Program-made: the position numbers and the translations under genes
Assembly (NCBI GenBank): GCA_029260755.1
Contig: JAJDCQ010000240.1
Coordinates: forward strand, 1-55,183
DNA from: Planctomycetota bacterium
GTDB lineage: Bacteria > Planctomycetota > J058 > JAJDCQ01
Length of the DNA stretch: 55,183 nucleotides
Direction of reading: 5' to 3'
Shown: in pieces, positions 35,882 through 49,400 of the stretch
How positions within the stretch are numbered: position 1 is the first letter of the stretch
Layout of the letters: each line of letters begins with the position of its first letter
Notes under the pieces: generated by a model
Database searches by the model: none
What the model was told of the DNA's origin: nothing
Seen by the model: the letters and a program-made list of their open reading frames with translations, nothing else

Positions 35882-37252
35882 ATGCCCAACCGCCATCGGA
35901 CGCCCGCCGCCACGCTCGCCGCGACCATCGTCGCCGCCTGCGCCATCGCCGTCGGCGCCGGCGTCCGGGCCGACGACGGGAAGAAGGACGGCTTCGGGCC
36001 GCTCCTCGACCAGCTCCGCGACGCCGCGTCCGCGGAGGCTCGCGACGAGGTCCGGGCCAGGATCCTGAAGAAGCGCCCGAAGCCCGAAGCGCTCATCGAC
36101 GCGATCCGCGAGGAGACGACCCTCCCCGCCGACGCGGCGATCGGCGTCCAGAGCGTCGACGTGCCGGGCGCCGACCGGCCGGTCGAGCTGTTCGTCCCCG
36201 AGACCTACGACCCCGCGAAGCGGTGGCCCGTCGTGATCGGGCTCCACGGCACCGGCGGCGACGGGGAGCAGATCTTCACGCCGGCCGTCACCCTCTGCCG
36301 CGAGAAGGGCTTCATCCTCGTCTGCCCGACGCTGCCCGATCCCGACATCGACAGCGCGATGGCGAAGGCGAAGAAGACCGGCTTCGGCTGGGGCGATCAC
36401 GACGGCAACCTCGCCCTCATCGCGCTCGACTGGCTCCTGCGCCGCTACCGCGTCGACACCGACCGCGTCTACCTCCTCGGGGTGAGCCAGGGCGGCTATG
36501 GCGCGTGGGGCATCGGCACCTGCTTCGCCTGGCGCTGGGCGGCGATCCTTCCCTACGCGGGCGGGATCGACTACCGCGAGAACTTCGGCAACCTCGACCT
36601 GATCCAGCGCATCCCGAAGGGCGGGATTCCGCCCGGATTCGCGCCCCCCGGCGTCGGCGAGCTGGCCGGCGGCGGCCGCCGCCGCGACCTCCTCAAGAAC
36701 CTCCTCAACACGCCGGCCTTCTTCGTCCACGGCGCGAAGGACTCGGTCGTGAAGCCCGACGGCGACCGCAAGAGCGCCGAGGAGATCCGCGCCCTCGGCT
36801 ACGAGGACTGCCGCTACGTCGAGAAGCCCGACTGGGGCCACGTCCCCAAGGACATCACCGAGATCGCCGGGCTGGTCGACGACATGCTCGGCTGGGCCGA
36901 GAAGAAGATCCGGCCGACCAACCCCGACCGGATCATCCACTTCGCTCCGCGCCGCGACGGCCGGCGCGCCTGGTGGATCGACCTCGACGAGGCGGACGAG
37001 GGGGCGCTCGTCACGGCGCGGATCAAGGGCTCGCTCGTCGAGATCCAGACCGAGGAGGTCGAGCGGCTGACCGTCCACCTCGACGGCGACATGGTGAACC
37101 TGCGGAAGAAGGTGAAGATCGCCGTCAACGGCAAGCCGGTCCTGGCGAAGAAGCTCAAGCCGAAGGCGGAGCACGTCCTCGAGACGTGGGAGCGCGACTG
37201 GGACGACCGGCGGCTCTACCCGGTGCGGGTGACCCTGGACGTGCCCGAGTAG
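35882..37252 (+). CDS. Secreted alpha/beta-hydrolase (esterase / phospholipase-carboxylesterase type)
   Basis: A 456-residue hydrolase with a signal peptide (about 1-30, cleavage near GVRA-DD) and a short helical pro-region. The alpha/beta-hydrolase core (about 95-340) has an oxyanion-loop motif GLHGTGGDG, nucleophile Ser202 in GVSQGG, Asp287 in HGAKDSVV and His320 in PDWGH. An extra C-terminal domain of about 110 residues with beta-rich LDGDMVNLRKKVKI follows. The fold resembles secreted PHB-depolymerase-like or dienelactone-type esterases found in planctomycetes; the ester substrate is unknown. It has a strong Shine-Dalgarno (GAGGAGG) and its own promoter. The kinase gene at 37266 starts 13 bp after its stop, suggesting cotranscription. 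Confidence 0.85.
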   Translation: MPNRHRTPAATLAATIVAACAIAVGAGVRADDGKKDGFGPLLDQLRDAASAEARDEVRARILKKRPKPEALIDAIREETTLPADAAIGVQSVDVPGADRPVELFVPETYDPAKRWPVVIGLHGTGGDGEQIFTPAVTLCREKGFILVCPTLPDPDIDSAMAKAKKTGFGWGDHDGNLALIALDWLLRRYRVDTDRVYLLGVSQGGYGAWGIGTCFAWRWAAILPYAGGIDYRENFGNLDLIQRIPKGGIPPGFAPPGVGELAGGGRRRDLLKNLLNTPAFFVHGAKDSVVKPDGDRKSAEEIRALGYEDCRYVEKPDWGHVPKDITEIAGLVDDMLGWAEKKIRPTNPDRIIHFAPRRDGRRAWWIDLDEADEGALVTARIKGSLVEIQTEEVERLTVHLDGDMVNLRKKVKIAVNGKPVLAKKLKPKAEHVLETWERDWDDRRLYPVRVTLDVPE

Positions 37253-37265
37253 ACCCGGCGCGACG

Positions 37266-40280
<3,015 letters not shown>

Positions 40281-40940
40281 TCACACGCCGGCGTGCTCGT
40301 AGTGGAGGACGCTCGAGCCGAGCTTGAGGTAGTCGCCGTTCTCGAGGCGACGGCGCTCGACCTTCTTGCCGTTCACGTAGGTGCCGTTGCTCGAGCTGAG
40401 GTCGGCGACGGTGAAGGTGCCCGCGGTGGGGTCGCGCTCGAGGCGGCAGTGGATCCGCGAGACGCGGATGTCCCAGACGGTGATGTCGGTCGCGATCCCG
40501 CGCCCCATGATCACCATGTCCCGGTCGGTGATGTCGAAGACCTTGCCGGCGTCGTTCCCCTTCACGCTCCGGAGCTCCACCCGCGGTCGCGGCGTCGAGT
40601 CCTCGGGCTCGGGAGGCTTCGGCGCCGGCTCCTCCTCGGGGAGGTCGAACGGCGTGACGAACTTGAACGACTGGCTGCCAATCTTGACGACGTCGCCGTT
40701 GTCGAGGGCCGACTTGACCGAGCTCTTGCCGTTGACCTTGAAGCCCTGGCCACTCAGGTCGAAGATGTTGAAGACCTTCCCCTCGCGATAGATCTTGCAG
40801 TGGAGGGCAGCCGCGGCGACGTCGTCGAACGCGACATCCGCGGCGGCGCTGGTTCCCACGTCGAAGATGAGCTTCCCCTGCAGGGGGAACTCCTTCCCCT
40901 TGCTCGGACCTTCCACGCAGATGAGCTTCACGGACCCCAT
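40281..40940 (-). CDS. Tandem FHA-domain protein
   Basis: A 219-residue cytoplasmic protein with two forkhead-associated domains joined by an acidic, Pro-rich linker (EEEPAPKPPEPED). The second domain (about 120-215) keeps the phosphothreonine-binding set: GRGIATDI, VSRIHCRL and SSSNGTYVNG. The first (about 5-95) is degenerate, with VGTSAAAD, AALHCKI and SGQGFKVNG, and lacks the canonical Arg, Ser and NGT. FHA domains read phosphothreonine marks made by Hanks kinases, and this gene sits inside the kinase cluster, so it is a good candidate effector. Its ATG at 40940 is only 9 bp from the divergent MATE start, so any promoter must overlap coding sequence of the neighbour. Confidence 0.9.
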   Translation of the reverse strand: MGSVKLICVEGPSKGKEFPLQGKLIFDVGTSAAADVAFDDVAAAALHCKIYREGKVFNIFDLSGQGFKVNGKSSVKSALDNGDVVKIGSQSFKFVTPFDLPEEEPAPKPPEPEDSTPRPRVELRSVKGNDAGKVFDITDRDMVIMGRGIATDITVWDIRVSRIHCRLERDPTAGTFTVADLSSSNGTYVNGKKVERRRLENGDYLKLGSSVLHYEHAGV

Positions 40941-40949
40941 GGCGCGCCG

Positions 40950-42374
40950 ATGCTACTGGCGCGCGTCGAGGAGTGTCAAGCCGACCCCGCGATCGGCCGG
41001 GCGGTCTTGAGCGCCCCCGAGGACGGCGATCCGGGCCTCCGGGCCGAGATCGGCGCCACGCTCCGGCTCGCCGCGCCGGTGATCCTCGCCCAGCTCGGGA
41101 TGATGCTCATGGGCATCGTCGACACGGCGATGGTCGGGCGGCTGCCCGGGGAGGACGCCCTCGCCGCCGTCTCGGTCGGCAACGCGTTCCTGATGACGAT
41201 CACCCTGTTCGTCGGCGGTATCCTCGTCGCCCTCGATCCCATCGTCGCGCAGGCGGTCGGAGCCGACCGCAAGGAGCGCTGCGGCGAGGCGCTCTGGACC
41301 GGGCTGTGGATCGGCCTCGCCGCGGCGATCCCCGTCACGCTGCTCTTCCTCGACGTCCGGTGGCTCCTGGTCCTCGCCCGACAGGAGCCCGAGATCGTCG
41401 AGGCGACCGGCGCCTACCTCCACGGCCGCGCCTTCGCCGTGCTCCCCTTCCTCCTCTTCGCGGCCTTCCGCGGCTTCCTCAACGGTCTCGCCGACGTCCG
41501 GGCGGTGCTCGTGATCGCCGTCCTCGCGAACGCGGTCAACGTCGTCGCCGACTGGGCGCTCATCTTCGGTCATCTCGGGATGCCCGCCCTCGGCGTCGCG
41601 GGGGCGGGCTACGCGACGAGCGTCAGCCGCTGGTTCATGCTCGTCGCGATCGTCGTCGTCGTCGCCCGCCCCCGCTACCGCATCTACGACCTGAGGCCGC
41701 GCCTCCCCCGGCCGGGCCAGATCCTCGAGATCCTCCGGGTCGGCGCCCCGATCGGCGCGCAGATCTCCGCCGAGGTGGGCATCTTCTCGGCCGTCTCGAT
41801 CGCGATGGGCTGGATCGGGAAGTCGGAGCTGGCCGCCCACCAGATCGCGCTCTCGCTCGCGTCGCTGACCTTCATGATCCCGCTCGGCCTCGGGATCGCC
41901 GCGAGCGTCCGCGTCGGCCAGCTCGTCGGCTCCGACGACCTCGACGGGGCGGCGCGGGCCGGCCGCGTCGCCATCATTCTGGGCGGCGCGACGATGGCCT
42001 GCTCGGCGATCGCGTTCGCCGTCGCTCCGGGCCTCCTCGCCGCGGTCTTCACCTCCGACGCCGCGGTGATCGCCGCCGCGGTCGTGTTCGTCCGGATGGC
42101 GGCGGCCTTCCAGATCTTCGACGGGATCCAGACGGTCGCGACCGGCTGCCTCCGCGGCGCCGGCGACACCCGGACGCCGTTCCTCGCCAACCTGATCGCC
42201 CACTGGGCCGTCGGGCTCCCGCTCGGCGCCTGGCTCGCCTTCGGCACGTCGATGGGCGGCCCGGGCCTCTGGGTCGGGCTGACGGTCGGCCTCGTCGGCG
42301 TCGCCGTCGTCCTCGCCCGGCGATTCCTCGTCGGGTCGTGGCGCGCGCGGGCCCGGATCGACCGAGCCGCTTGA
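40950..42374 (+). CDS. MATE family efflux transporter
   Basis: A 474-residue integral membrane antiporter of the MATE family, which exports organic cations or drugs using a Na+ or H+ gradient. About twelve hydrophobic helices in two halves are visible. Family landmarks include LRLAAPVILAQLGMMLMGIVDTAMVG in the first helix (core PVILAQLGMMLMGIVDTAMV), AAFRGFLNGLADVR, GKSELAAHQIALSLASL and CLRGAGDTRTPF. The ATG at 40950 adds a short hydrophilic leader; TTG 41007 would give a more typical N-terminus. The kinase at 42399 begins 24 bp after its stop, so they are probably cotranscribed. Confidence 0.92.
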   Translation: MLLARVEECQADPAIGRAVLSAPEDGDPGLRAEIGATLRLAAPVILAQLGMMLMGIVDTAMVGRLPGEDALAAVSVGNAFLMTITLFVGGILVALDPIVAQAVGADRKERCGEALWTGLWIGLAAAIPVTLLFLDVRWLLVLARQEPEIVEATGAYLHGRAFAVLPFLLFAAFRGFLNGLADVRAVLVIAVLANAVNVVADWALIFGHLGMPALGVAGAGYATSVSRWFMLVAIVVVVARPRYRIYDLRPRLPRPGQILEILRVGAPIGAQISAEVGIFSAVSIAMGWIGKSELAAHQIALSLASLTFMIPLGLGIAASVRVGQLVGSDDLDGAARAGRVAIILGGATMACSAIAFAVAPGLLAAVFTSDAAVIAAAVVFVRMAAAFQIFDGIQTVATGCLRGAGDTRTPFLANLIAHWAVGLPLGAWLAFGTSMGGPGLWVGLTVGLVGVAVVLARRFLVGSWRARARIDRAA

Positions 42375-42398
42375 ACCGGCGCGCCCGGGTCGCCGACC

Positions 42399-45300
42399 AT
42401 GGAGGTGATGCTCGTCGAGCTCGCCTCCGTCAGCCCGGACACCGACCGCCGCTTCGTCGAGCGTGCGATCGCGCGTGGTCTCACCGACGCGCCGACCGTT
42501 CAGCGCGCCCTGGCCGCCCAGGCCGGCGGATCGCTCACCGGGAAGCGCGCCACGATGGCGCGGCTCCTCTGCGAGACCGGCGTCCTCGCCCCGGCGGCCG
42601 CCGCCGCGATCGTCCGCGAGGTCCGCGCCGAGAGGGCCACCCAGGCGCGACCGGGAGCGACGGGGCCCGCGCCGTCGTTCCTCGACGTCTCCGTCTCGGG
42701 TCCGTCCGGGGTCGGCTCTGGCCTGCTCGGCGTCGGCGATCGGCTCGGCCCGTACGTCGTCGTGAGCGAGCTCGGCCGCGGAGGGATGGGCGCGGTCTAC
42801 CGGGTCCGGCACGCCGCCACCGGCGCGGAGTACGCCCTCAAGGTGATCCTCAGCGCGCTCGACGAGAACGACCCCGACGCGGCCGCCGAGCTCGATCGGT
42901 TCCGGCGCGAGGCGGAGGTGCTCGCGCGGATCGACGGCCATCCGGGCGTCGTCCGGGTCTACTCGTTCGGGCGCGCGGGCGGAACGCTGTACTCGGTGAT
43001 GGAGCTCGTCTCCGGCCGCTCGCTCGACCGCCTCTACGCGGACGCCCCGGCGACACCGAGGGACGCGGCGCGGATCGTCGCCGACGTCGCCCGCGCGATC
43101 GAGCACGTCCACCGCCACGGCGTCCTCCACCGCGACCTCAAGCCGGCCAACGTGATCGTCGACGACCACGGGACGGTCCGGGTCCTCGACTTCGGCCTCG
43201 CCCTCGACACGAACGCGCGCGAACGCCTGACCCTGACGGCCGAGATCCTCGGGACCCCCGCGTTCATGGCGCCCGAGCAGATCGACCCCGAGCTGACCGG
43301 GAGCGGCGTGGGGCCGGCGACCGACGTCTGGGGGCTCGGAGCGGTCCTCTACGCGCTCGTGACCGGCGTCCCGCCGTTCGTCGCGCGCGACGCCCTCGGC
43401 ACGATGCAGCTCGTCCTGACCGAGCACCCGGCGCCGCCGGGTCGCCTGACCGACGGGCGCGTCCCCGAGGACCTCGAGGCGATCTGCCTGAATGCGCTCG
43501 AGAAGGCGCCGGTCGATCGCTACGGCAGCGCCTCCGCGCTGGCCGCCGACCTCGACCGCTGGATCGCGGGCGAGCCGATCGAGGCGGCGCGGCTCGGCGC
43601 CCTCGAGCAGATCGGGCGACGCCTCCTCCCGGCGCGGGGGAAGGCGCGGCGCAGTCGCATCCTCGGCGCCCGGGTCATCCTCGGCGCGCTCGCGGTCCTG
43701 GCCGTGTCGGCGCTGGCGATCTTCGCCGTCACCCGGTCGGTCCGGGAGTCGCGCGACGCGGCGATGGACGAGACGCGTCGCTTCGACGAGGCGTTCGCGC
43801 GGGCGACCGACGAGGCGACCGCCGCCGACGCGCGCCTCCCGGCGCTCGCCGAGGCGCTCGAGCTGCGCGAGCGGGTCGCCGCCCACTCGCCGTCACAGAG
43901 GCTCGAGGTCGCCCGGGTTCTCGGGAAGCTCGTCGAGCGGCCGGCCGCCGTGGCGAGCTCCATGGGCAGCGAGGGACAGCTAGACTTCGCTCTCCCGCCG
44001 TGGTCGGCGTACCGCGAGGCGACCGTCCGCATCCTCGTCGCCGCCGACCGGTTCGACGTGATCGCCGCGCTCATCCAGACGCCGGAGTGTCACTTCGTCG
44101 GCCGCGGGGCGCCCGCCGACGTCCTCGCCGAGCGCATCCTCGAGGAGGACCTCGGGATCGGTGAGGAGCTCTGCAAGGCGCTCGACGAGGCGCTCCGGCA
44201 GCAGGCCGACGACCACGAGCTTCCGCCGGAAGAGCGCGACCGCCATGAGCTCCAGCGCCTCCGGGTGCGCCTGTGGACGGCGCTCCTTCTCGACGAGGTC
44301 GACGGGGACTGGTCGCCGACGGACACCCGGCCGCTCGACCGGATCCTCGAGCGCCTCGTCCCTCTCCTTCGCCTCGAGCCCTGCCCGACGGAGCTCGCTC
44401 CCGTCGCGCGGCGCCTCTGCCCGCCCCGGCCCGAGGGCGTGCCCGGGAACGACCCGTGGATGCCGAACTGCGCCTTCGACCTGGCGTCCGACGATCTGAA
44501 GAGCGACGTCTTCACGAGGGAAGCGACCCTCCGCTTCCTCGCCGTCGGATCCCCCGAAGACAAGGCGTACCGCGCGCAGTTCGTCGACAGGATCGTCTTC
44601 ATGGGCACGGAGGTCATCGCGCTCACTCCCGAGAAGCGCCGGAAGCTCCTCCGCCTCGCGCGGGCCGCGCTCGCGACCGGCGACCTCCCCTACGGCGTCC
44701 GCCGCCTCGTCGACTTCGTCGACGCGAGTGCGCTCGGAACGCTCGAGGCCCGGGCCGAGATCATCGCAAGGGGCGCCGAGACGATCGACCCGGTCGAGCT
44801 CTGGGCGGCCACGGCGATGATCCTGATCCTCGACGAGGACGCGCGACGCGCCGAGGACGCGCGCCGAGACCAGGAGACCGATACGCACGAGGCCCGGCGC
44901 GTGGCCCTGCGGCGCGGGTGGGCGTACATCGAGCGTCTCCTCGAGCTCGAGCGGGCGGGCCGCGACGTGCCCGCGTGGGTGCTCGCCGACATCGGCGGCG
45001 TCCTCCTCGACGCCGACCCCGAGCGGTTCGAGCCCGACCGCGCGGAGAGCCTCGCCGCGCTCCTCGAGGTGAAGCCGACCCTCGAGAACGCTCGGCAGAC
45101 CTGGAACGAGATCTTCGGCGAGCTCTTCGCGCGGGTCGCCGAGCGGGCCGACCCGAACGAGAGCCGGATCGAACCCTGGCTCCATCGAGCGCGGTTCCTC
45201 ATCATGAGGGTGCCTGGTCCCGAGCGCGACGACGAGGAGCTCGCCGCCGTCCTCATCACCGGCCTCCGAAGCGTCTCGCGCGCCAACCGGCGGTCGGGGT

Positions 45301-46328
45301 TCGAGGCGAGCCTCGATCCCCGCGGAGGCGAGCTCGCGAAGCTCGCGGTCGACGTCGGGCACAGCTTCCTCGAGCACCACGATCGGAACGCGTTCCACTG
45401 CGACGCGATCACCCGGATCATCGAGTCGAGCCGCCGGGTGATCCCCGAGCGGCCGCTCTCGTGGGAGCTCGAGCTCGACCATCTCTGGCACCACGAGTGG
45501 GTCGACAGCATCGCGCCGACCCTCGCATCGGCGCGGAGCGCGGTGACCAACCGTGACCATCGCGGCCGAGGCGACTGGCGGTCGGCGGAGGTCTACCACG
45601 CGGCGCGCCTGGCGATCGCCCGGGGCGACCCGACCGGCGCCCGCGCGATCCTCGAGGAGGCCGACGCCGAGGATCTCGTTCATCGGCCGCACCGGCGGCG
45701 CCGTCTGGCGACGCTCTGGGACGTGCTCGGCGAGCCGGTGCGTGCTTCGCGGATGCTCGAGCTCGCGGCCGACGCCTGGGAGTATCAGGCGGCGACGGGG
45801 AGCTGGCGGCCGGACATCGATCGATTCGAGGCGGCGATCGACCTCCTCGAGTCGATCGTTCGCTCGCTGCAGGTCGGCGACCGGTCGAGGATCGAAGCCC
45901 TCTTCGCGCGCGCCCTCGAGACGCTCGCCGCCTCCCACCGGGTTGCGCTCGGCGCCGGGCGGTTCGCCCGGCGGGCGGACGACCTGGCGAACGACGAGGG
46001 CATTCCGGCGGCGCAGGCGGCGGCCCTCCACGACCTCGCGGCGCGGGTCTGGGAGAGCGCCCCGGCCGACGCCCGGAACGCCGTCGAGATCGGCGAGGGG
46101 ATCGGCCGGAGCTCGGACCTGGCCGCGAACCTCTGGCAGAAGGCAGGCGGCCCTCACGCGTCCCGCCTCGCCGCGCTCGTCCGGGCGGCAGATGGCTGGA
46201 CCCGGGCGGGCCGACCGGAGACGGCCGCCGCGCGGCTGAGCTCGGCGGCCACGCTCGCCGAACATCTCGGCCGGGCCGACGAGGCCGCGGAGCTCCGGCG
46301 CCGTGCGAGGTCGCTGGCGGGCGACTGA
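42399..46328 (+). CDS. One-TM Ser/Thr protein kinase with N-terminal module and large C-terminal domain (paralog C)
   Basis: A 1309-residue kinase. Residues about 15-80 form a small helical module (ERAIARGLTD to MARLLCETGVLAP) that resembles those in the proteins at 27380 and 46482. The kinase domain (about 115-395) is complete: GRGGMGAV, YALK, HRDLKPAN, DFGLA, PAFMAPEQ. A transmembrane helix at about 424-444 is followed by some 860 helical residues with TPR-like character near the end. LERAGRDVPAWVLADIGGVLL recalls the HRRH-VP-WAL landmark of paralogs A and B (here reported as VPAWVLADI). The substrate and ligand are unknown. It starts 24 bp after the MATE gene. ATG 42408 is an alternative start. 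Confidence 0.9.
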   Translation: MEVMLVELASVSPDTDRRFVERAIARGLTDAPTVQRALAAQAGGSLTGKRATMARLLCETGVLAPAAAAAIVREVRAERATQARPGATGPAPSFLDVSVSGPSGVGSGLLGVGDRLGPYVVVSELGRGGMGAVYRVRHAATGAEYALKVILSALDENDPDAAAELDRFRREAEVLARIDGHPGVVRVYSFGRAGGTLYSVMELVSGRSLDRLYADAPATPRDAARIVADVARAIEHVHRHGVLHRDLKPANVIVDDHGTVRVLDFGLALDTNARERLTLTAEILGTPAFMAPEQIDPELTGSGVGPATDVWGLGAVLYALVTGVPPFVARDALGTMQLVLTEHPAPPGRLTDGRVPEDLEAICLNALEKAPVDRYGSASALAADLDRWIAGEPIEAARLGALEQIGRRLLPARGKARRSRILGARVILGALAVLAVSALAIFAVTRSVRESRDAAMDETRRFDEAFARATDEATAADARLPALAEALELRERVAAHSPSQRLEVARVLGKLVERPAAVASSMGSEGQLDFALPPWSAYREATVRILVAADRFDVIAALIQTPECHFVGRGAPADVLAERILEEDLGIGEELCKALDEALRQQADDHELPPEERDRHELQRLRVRLWTALLLDEVDGDWSPTDTRPLDRILERLVPLLRLEPCPTELAPVARRLCPPRPEGVPGNDPWMPNCAFDLASDDLKSDVFTREATLRFLAVGSPEDKAYRAQFVDRIVFMGTEVIALTPEKRRKLLRLARAALATGDLPYGVRRLVDFVDASALGTLEARAEIIARGAETIDPVELWAATAMILILDEDARRAEDARRDQETDTHEARRVALRRGWAYIERLLELERAGRDVPAWVLADIGGVLLDADPERFEPDRAESLAALLEVKPTLENARQTWNEIFGELFARVAERADPNESRIEPWLHRARFLIMRVPGPERDDEELAAVLITGLRSVSRANRRSGFEASLDPRGGELAKLAVDVGHSFLEHHDRNAFHCDAITRIIESSRRVIPERPLSWELELDHLWHHEWVDSIAPTLASARSAVTNRDHRGRGDWRSAEVYHAARLAIARGDPTGARAILEEADAEDLVHRPHRRRRLATLWDVLGEPVRASRMLELAADAWEYQAATGSWRPDIDRFEAAIDLLESIVRSLQVGDRSRIEALFARALETLAASHRVALGAGRFARRADDLANDEGIPAAQAAALHDLAARVWESAPADARNAVEIGEGIGRSSDLAANLWQKAGGPHASRLAALVRAADGWTRAGRPETAAARLSSAATLAEHLGRADEAAELRRRARSLAGD

Positions 46329-46399
46329 TCGGTCGCCGGGCCCCGCGCGCCCTCCGTCGCCAGGCCGCCGAGCCGTGCGACCCCAGATCCCGGCGAGAC

Positions 46400-46428
46400 T
46401 TGCGGTGATCCCGGGCCGCATCTATTCT
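46400..46428 (+). promoter_or_regulatory. Sigma-70-type promoter for the pseudokinase/double-kinase operon
   Basis: TTGCGG (46400-46405), a 17-bp spacer and TATTCT (46423-46428) form a good housekeeping-type promoter in the 153-bp gap after the kinase ending at 46328. The expected transcript start near 46435 lies 47 nt before the GTG at 46482. Confidence 0.6.
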
Positions 46429-46481
46429 CTTGTCCGGTTTCATTGGGGTCGCATCGGCGGCGCCGGGACGAAGAAGAGCGC

Positions 46482-49400
46482 GTGCAAGGTCCTCCTCCCT
46501 ACGGCCAGCCCCCTCCCGGATACCGACCGCCGTCGGGTCAGCCCGGATATCCGCCGCAGGCGCCCGGCCCGATCCCGCCGAGCTACCCCCAGCAACCGCA
46601 AGGACCGCCAGCACAGGCGCCCGGCCCGATCCCGCCGAGCTACCCCGCGCCGCCGCAACGCCCGCCACCGCAGGCGCCCGGCCCGATCCCACCGAGCTAC
46701 CCCCAGCAGCCTCCCGGGCCGATTCCGCCGAGCTATCCCCAGGCACCGCCCGTCCATCGGGCGACGCCCGGTCCGCCGCGCGCGCCGGCCGGCCCTCCGC
46801 ATGGGCATCCTGGCGCTCCCGCCGCGGCGCCGGCGACCTATGGAGCGCTCCAGCCGTCCGACATCGCGCTCGCTCGCTGGATCGTGCAGTACAAGGCCGC
46901 CGAGCCCCACGTCATCAGTCAGGCGCTCGCCCACGCGGCCCACTTCCGAGGCCCCGGCGGCGACATCCTCGCGCGCTACCTCGTCTCCGCGAGGATCCTC
47001 TCGAGCGAGCAGATCCGCTGGGTCGTCGAGCGGGCGCGGCGCTCGTTCGTGCGGTGCGGCGCGTGCGGCGTACGGTTCGCCGCGCCCGGCGCGACGGCTG
47101 GCAACATTCCCCCGTGCCCGACGTGCGCCGGCATCCTCCGGATCGAGGCCGAGGCGGGCGAGTCCGGCGCGCCCGAGATCAACGCGACCCAGCGACTCCA
47201 GGCGATCGACACGGCGGCGATCGTCGCCGCCGCGCGCGGACAGGGTCAGGCTTCGCCGATTCAGCCCCTGCCGAGGCTGCCTGCGAAGCCGGTCGCTCCG
47301 CAGGTCGCGGCCCCCCAGCCAGCGCCGCCTCCTCCGACTCCGGCGGCGCCGCCCGCGCCCGCACCGCCCGCGCCGGCACCGCCCGCGCCGGCGCCCGCGG
47401 CGCCCGCGAAGCCGCCGACTCCGCCCGAGGCCAAACCGGAAGGCGCCGCCGCCGGCGGCTTCACCGCGATGGGCCTGCCGGCGCGCAAGGGCTTCGGCTC
47501 GGGCGTCCTGCCTGCGTCGGGTTACCCCGGTCCGCCGGGCGCGTCGGACTCCGGCGTCGCTCCCCCCGGCGGCTACGGCTCGGGTGTCCGGCCGGCGACG
47601 GACTACCCTCCGCGGCCCCCCGAGGCCGCCGCGCCAGGGATGGGCTCCGGCGTCGCTCCCGCGTCCGCCGGCGCGCCGCCTCCGACCGCAGCCGCCCCCT
47701 CGCCAGCCGCCCCGGCCGCGCCGCCCGGGTCCGGCGTCCGCGCCGCCTCCGCGCCCGACGCTCCGATCGAGCCGCCGCGGCCGGTCGCATCGGCGCATGA
47801 CCGGGCGGCGCCGTCGGGCTGGGCGGCCGGAATGGACGTCGATGACTCGACGGAGGAGACGACGACCGAGCCGGGGATCGACGAGACCTCGCGATTCCAG
47901 GCGGCCGTCGGGATGCAGCTTCCGACGGTGAACCTCCGCCCGGAGGGCCAGGCCGCCCCGGCCGCCAAGCCGGCCGCGCCGGGACGTCCCCCGGCGGAGA
48001 AGAAGCAGAGCCGCATCCACATGACGATGCGGCTGCCCGAGCTTCATCCCGAGAAGCCGATCTCCGACGGCGACGCCCGCAACTTCCTCGAGTCCGGCGT
48101 GGCGGTGGGCGACCCGCCCCCCGACGACGATGACGCCGACAAGGCCTTCGACGGGCTCATCCCGGACGCTCCGGCCGCTCCGGCCACCGCGAGCACCGGC
48201 GCCCCTCCGGCGGGCATCGCGTTCGGCGACGAGTCGCGCGACGAGCTCTCGATCACCGAGATGGATCGGGCCGCCGACGACGATGTCGACGCCCCACCCG
48301 CCGGCGAGGGCGAGAGCGTCTTCGACATCTCCGCCGCGATGCTCGGCGAGCCGACCGGCGCCGACACCGCCGCGCACGGCAGCCTCCTCGACAGCGGCGA
48401 GGCGAACCAGATGGAGACGCTCCTCGCCCAGGCGAGCGCGTCGCTCGAGACGCTCGCGAAGACCGAGGCTCCCATCGGCGCCGAGGAGAAGGCGAAGACG
48501 GCGCCGGCGGAGAGCCTGCCAGGCCTGACCGAGCTCCGACCCTTCTACAGCTCCGGCGTTCACAAGGCAGCCGAGGAGCCCGACGAGGAGGACCTCGCCG
48601 AGGACGCCGCCGATGCGCGCGCCGCCGCCGACGCCGCCGCCGAGGCCGACGGCGGTGCGCCGGCCGACGCCGCCGCCGCCGGAGCGTCCGTGGCGATGTC
48701 GGCGCGCTTCGAGGCTCCGGCGGGCGAGCCGCCCGCCGCTGCGCAGGAGCTCGAGGCCGCCCCGGCCGCGCCGCCCGAGCCAGCCGACGCCCCGCTCCCC
48801 GACAACGTCGACTCGTACGAGACGCTCGTCCAGCTCGACAGCGAGCTCGTCGGCCTGATCTACAAGGCGCGCGACATCGGATCGGGCCGCCTGGTCGTCC
48901 TCCGGGTCCTGCCTCCGAAGGAGGAGCTCGGCGACGAGCTCTACGATCAGGTCAAGGAGCGCATCCGCGGCGCCGTCCGCTTCCGAGACCCCGCGATCGT
49001 CGGGATCATCGACGTCGGCGAGCACGGCAGCCAGCTCTATACGGTCGCCGACTTCCTCGACGGGACGCCGCTCGCCAAGGCGATCGAGCGCTACAAGAAC
49101 GACAACCAGAAGGCGGCCCGGGCCGTCCGGAAGGTCGCCGCCGCCGTCGACCGCGCGCGCCGCGCCGGGATGCGGCACGGCGACGTCTCGACCGAGACGA
49201 TCATCCTCCGCGAGGGCGACGACTCGCCGATGGTCACCGGCATCGACGTCGGCCCCCTCCGGAGCCGCCTCCGCGAGCTCGAGAAGAACGTCTCCGCGTC
49301 CGGCCAGCTCCGGGCCGCGCTCGTGAACCTCTCCAGCTCGCGCGAGCGAGATGACGTCTTCGGCCTCGGCGAGGTGCTCCACCACGTCCTCTACGGCCGG

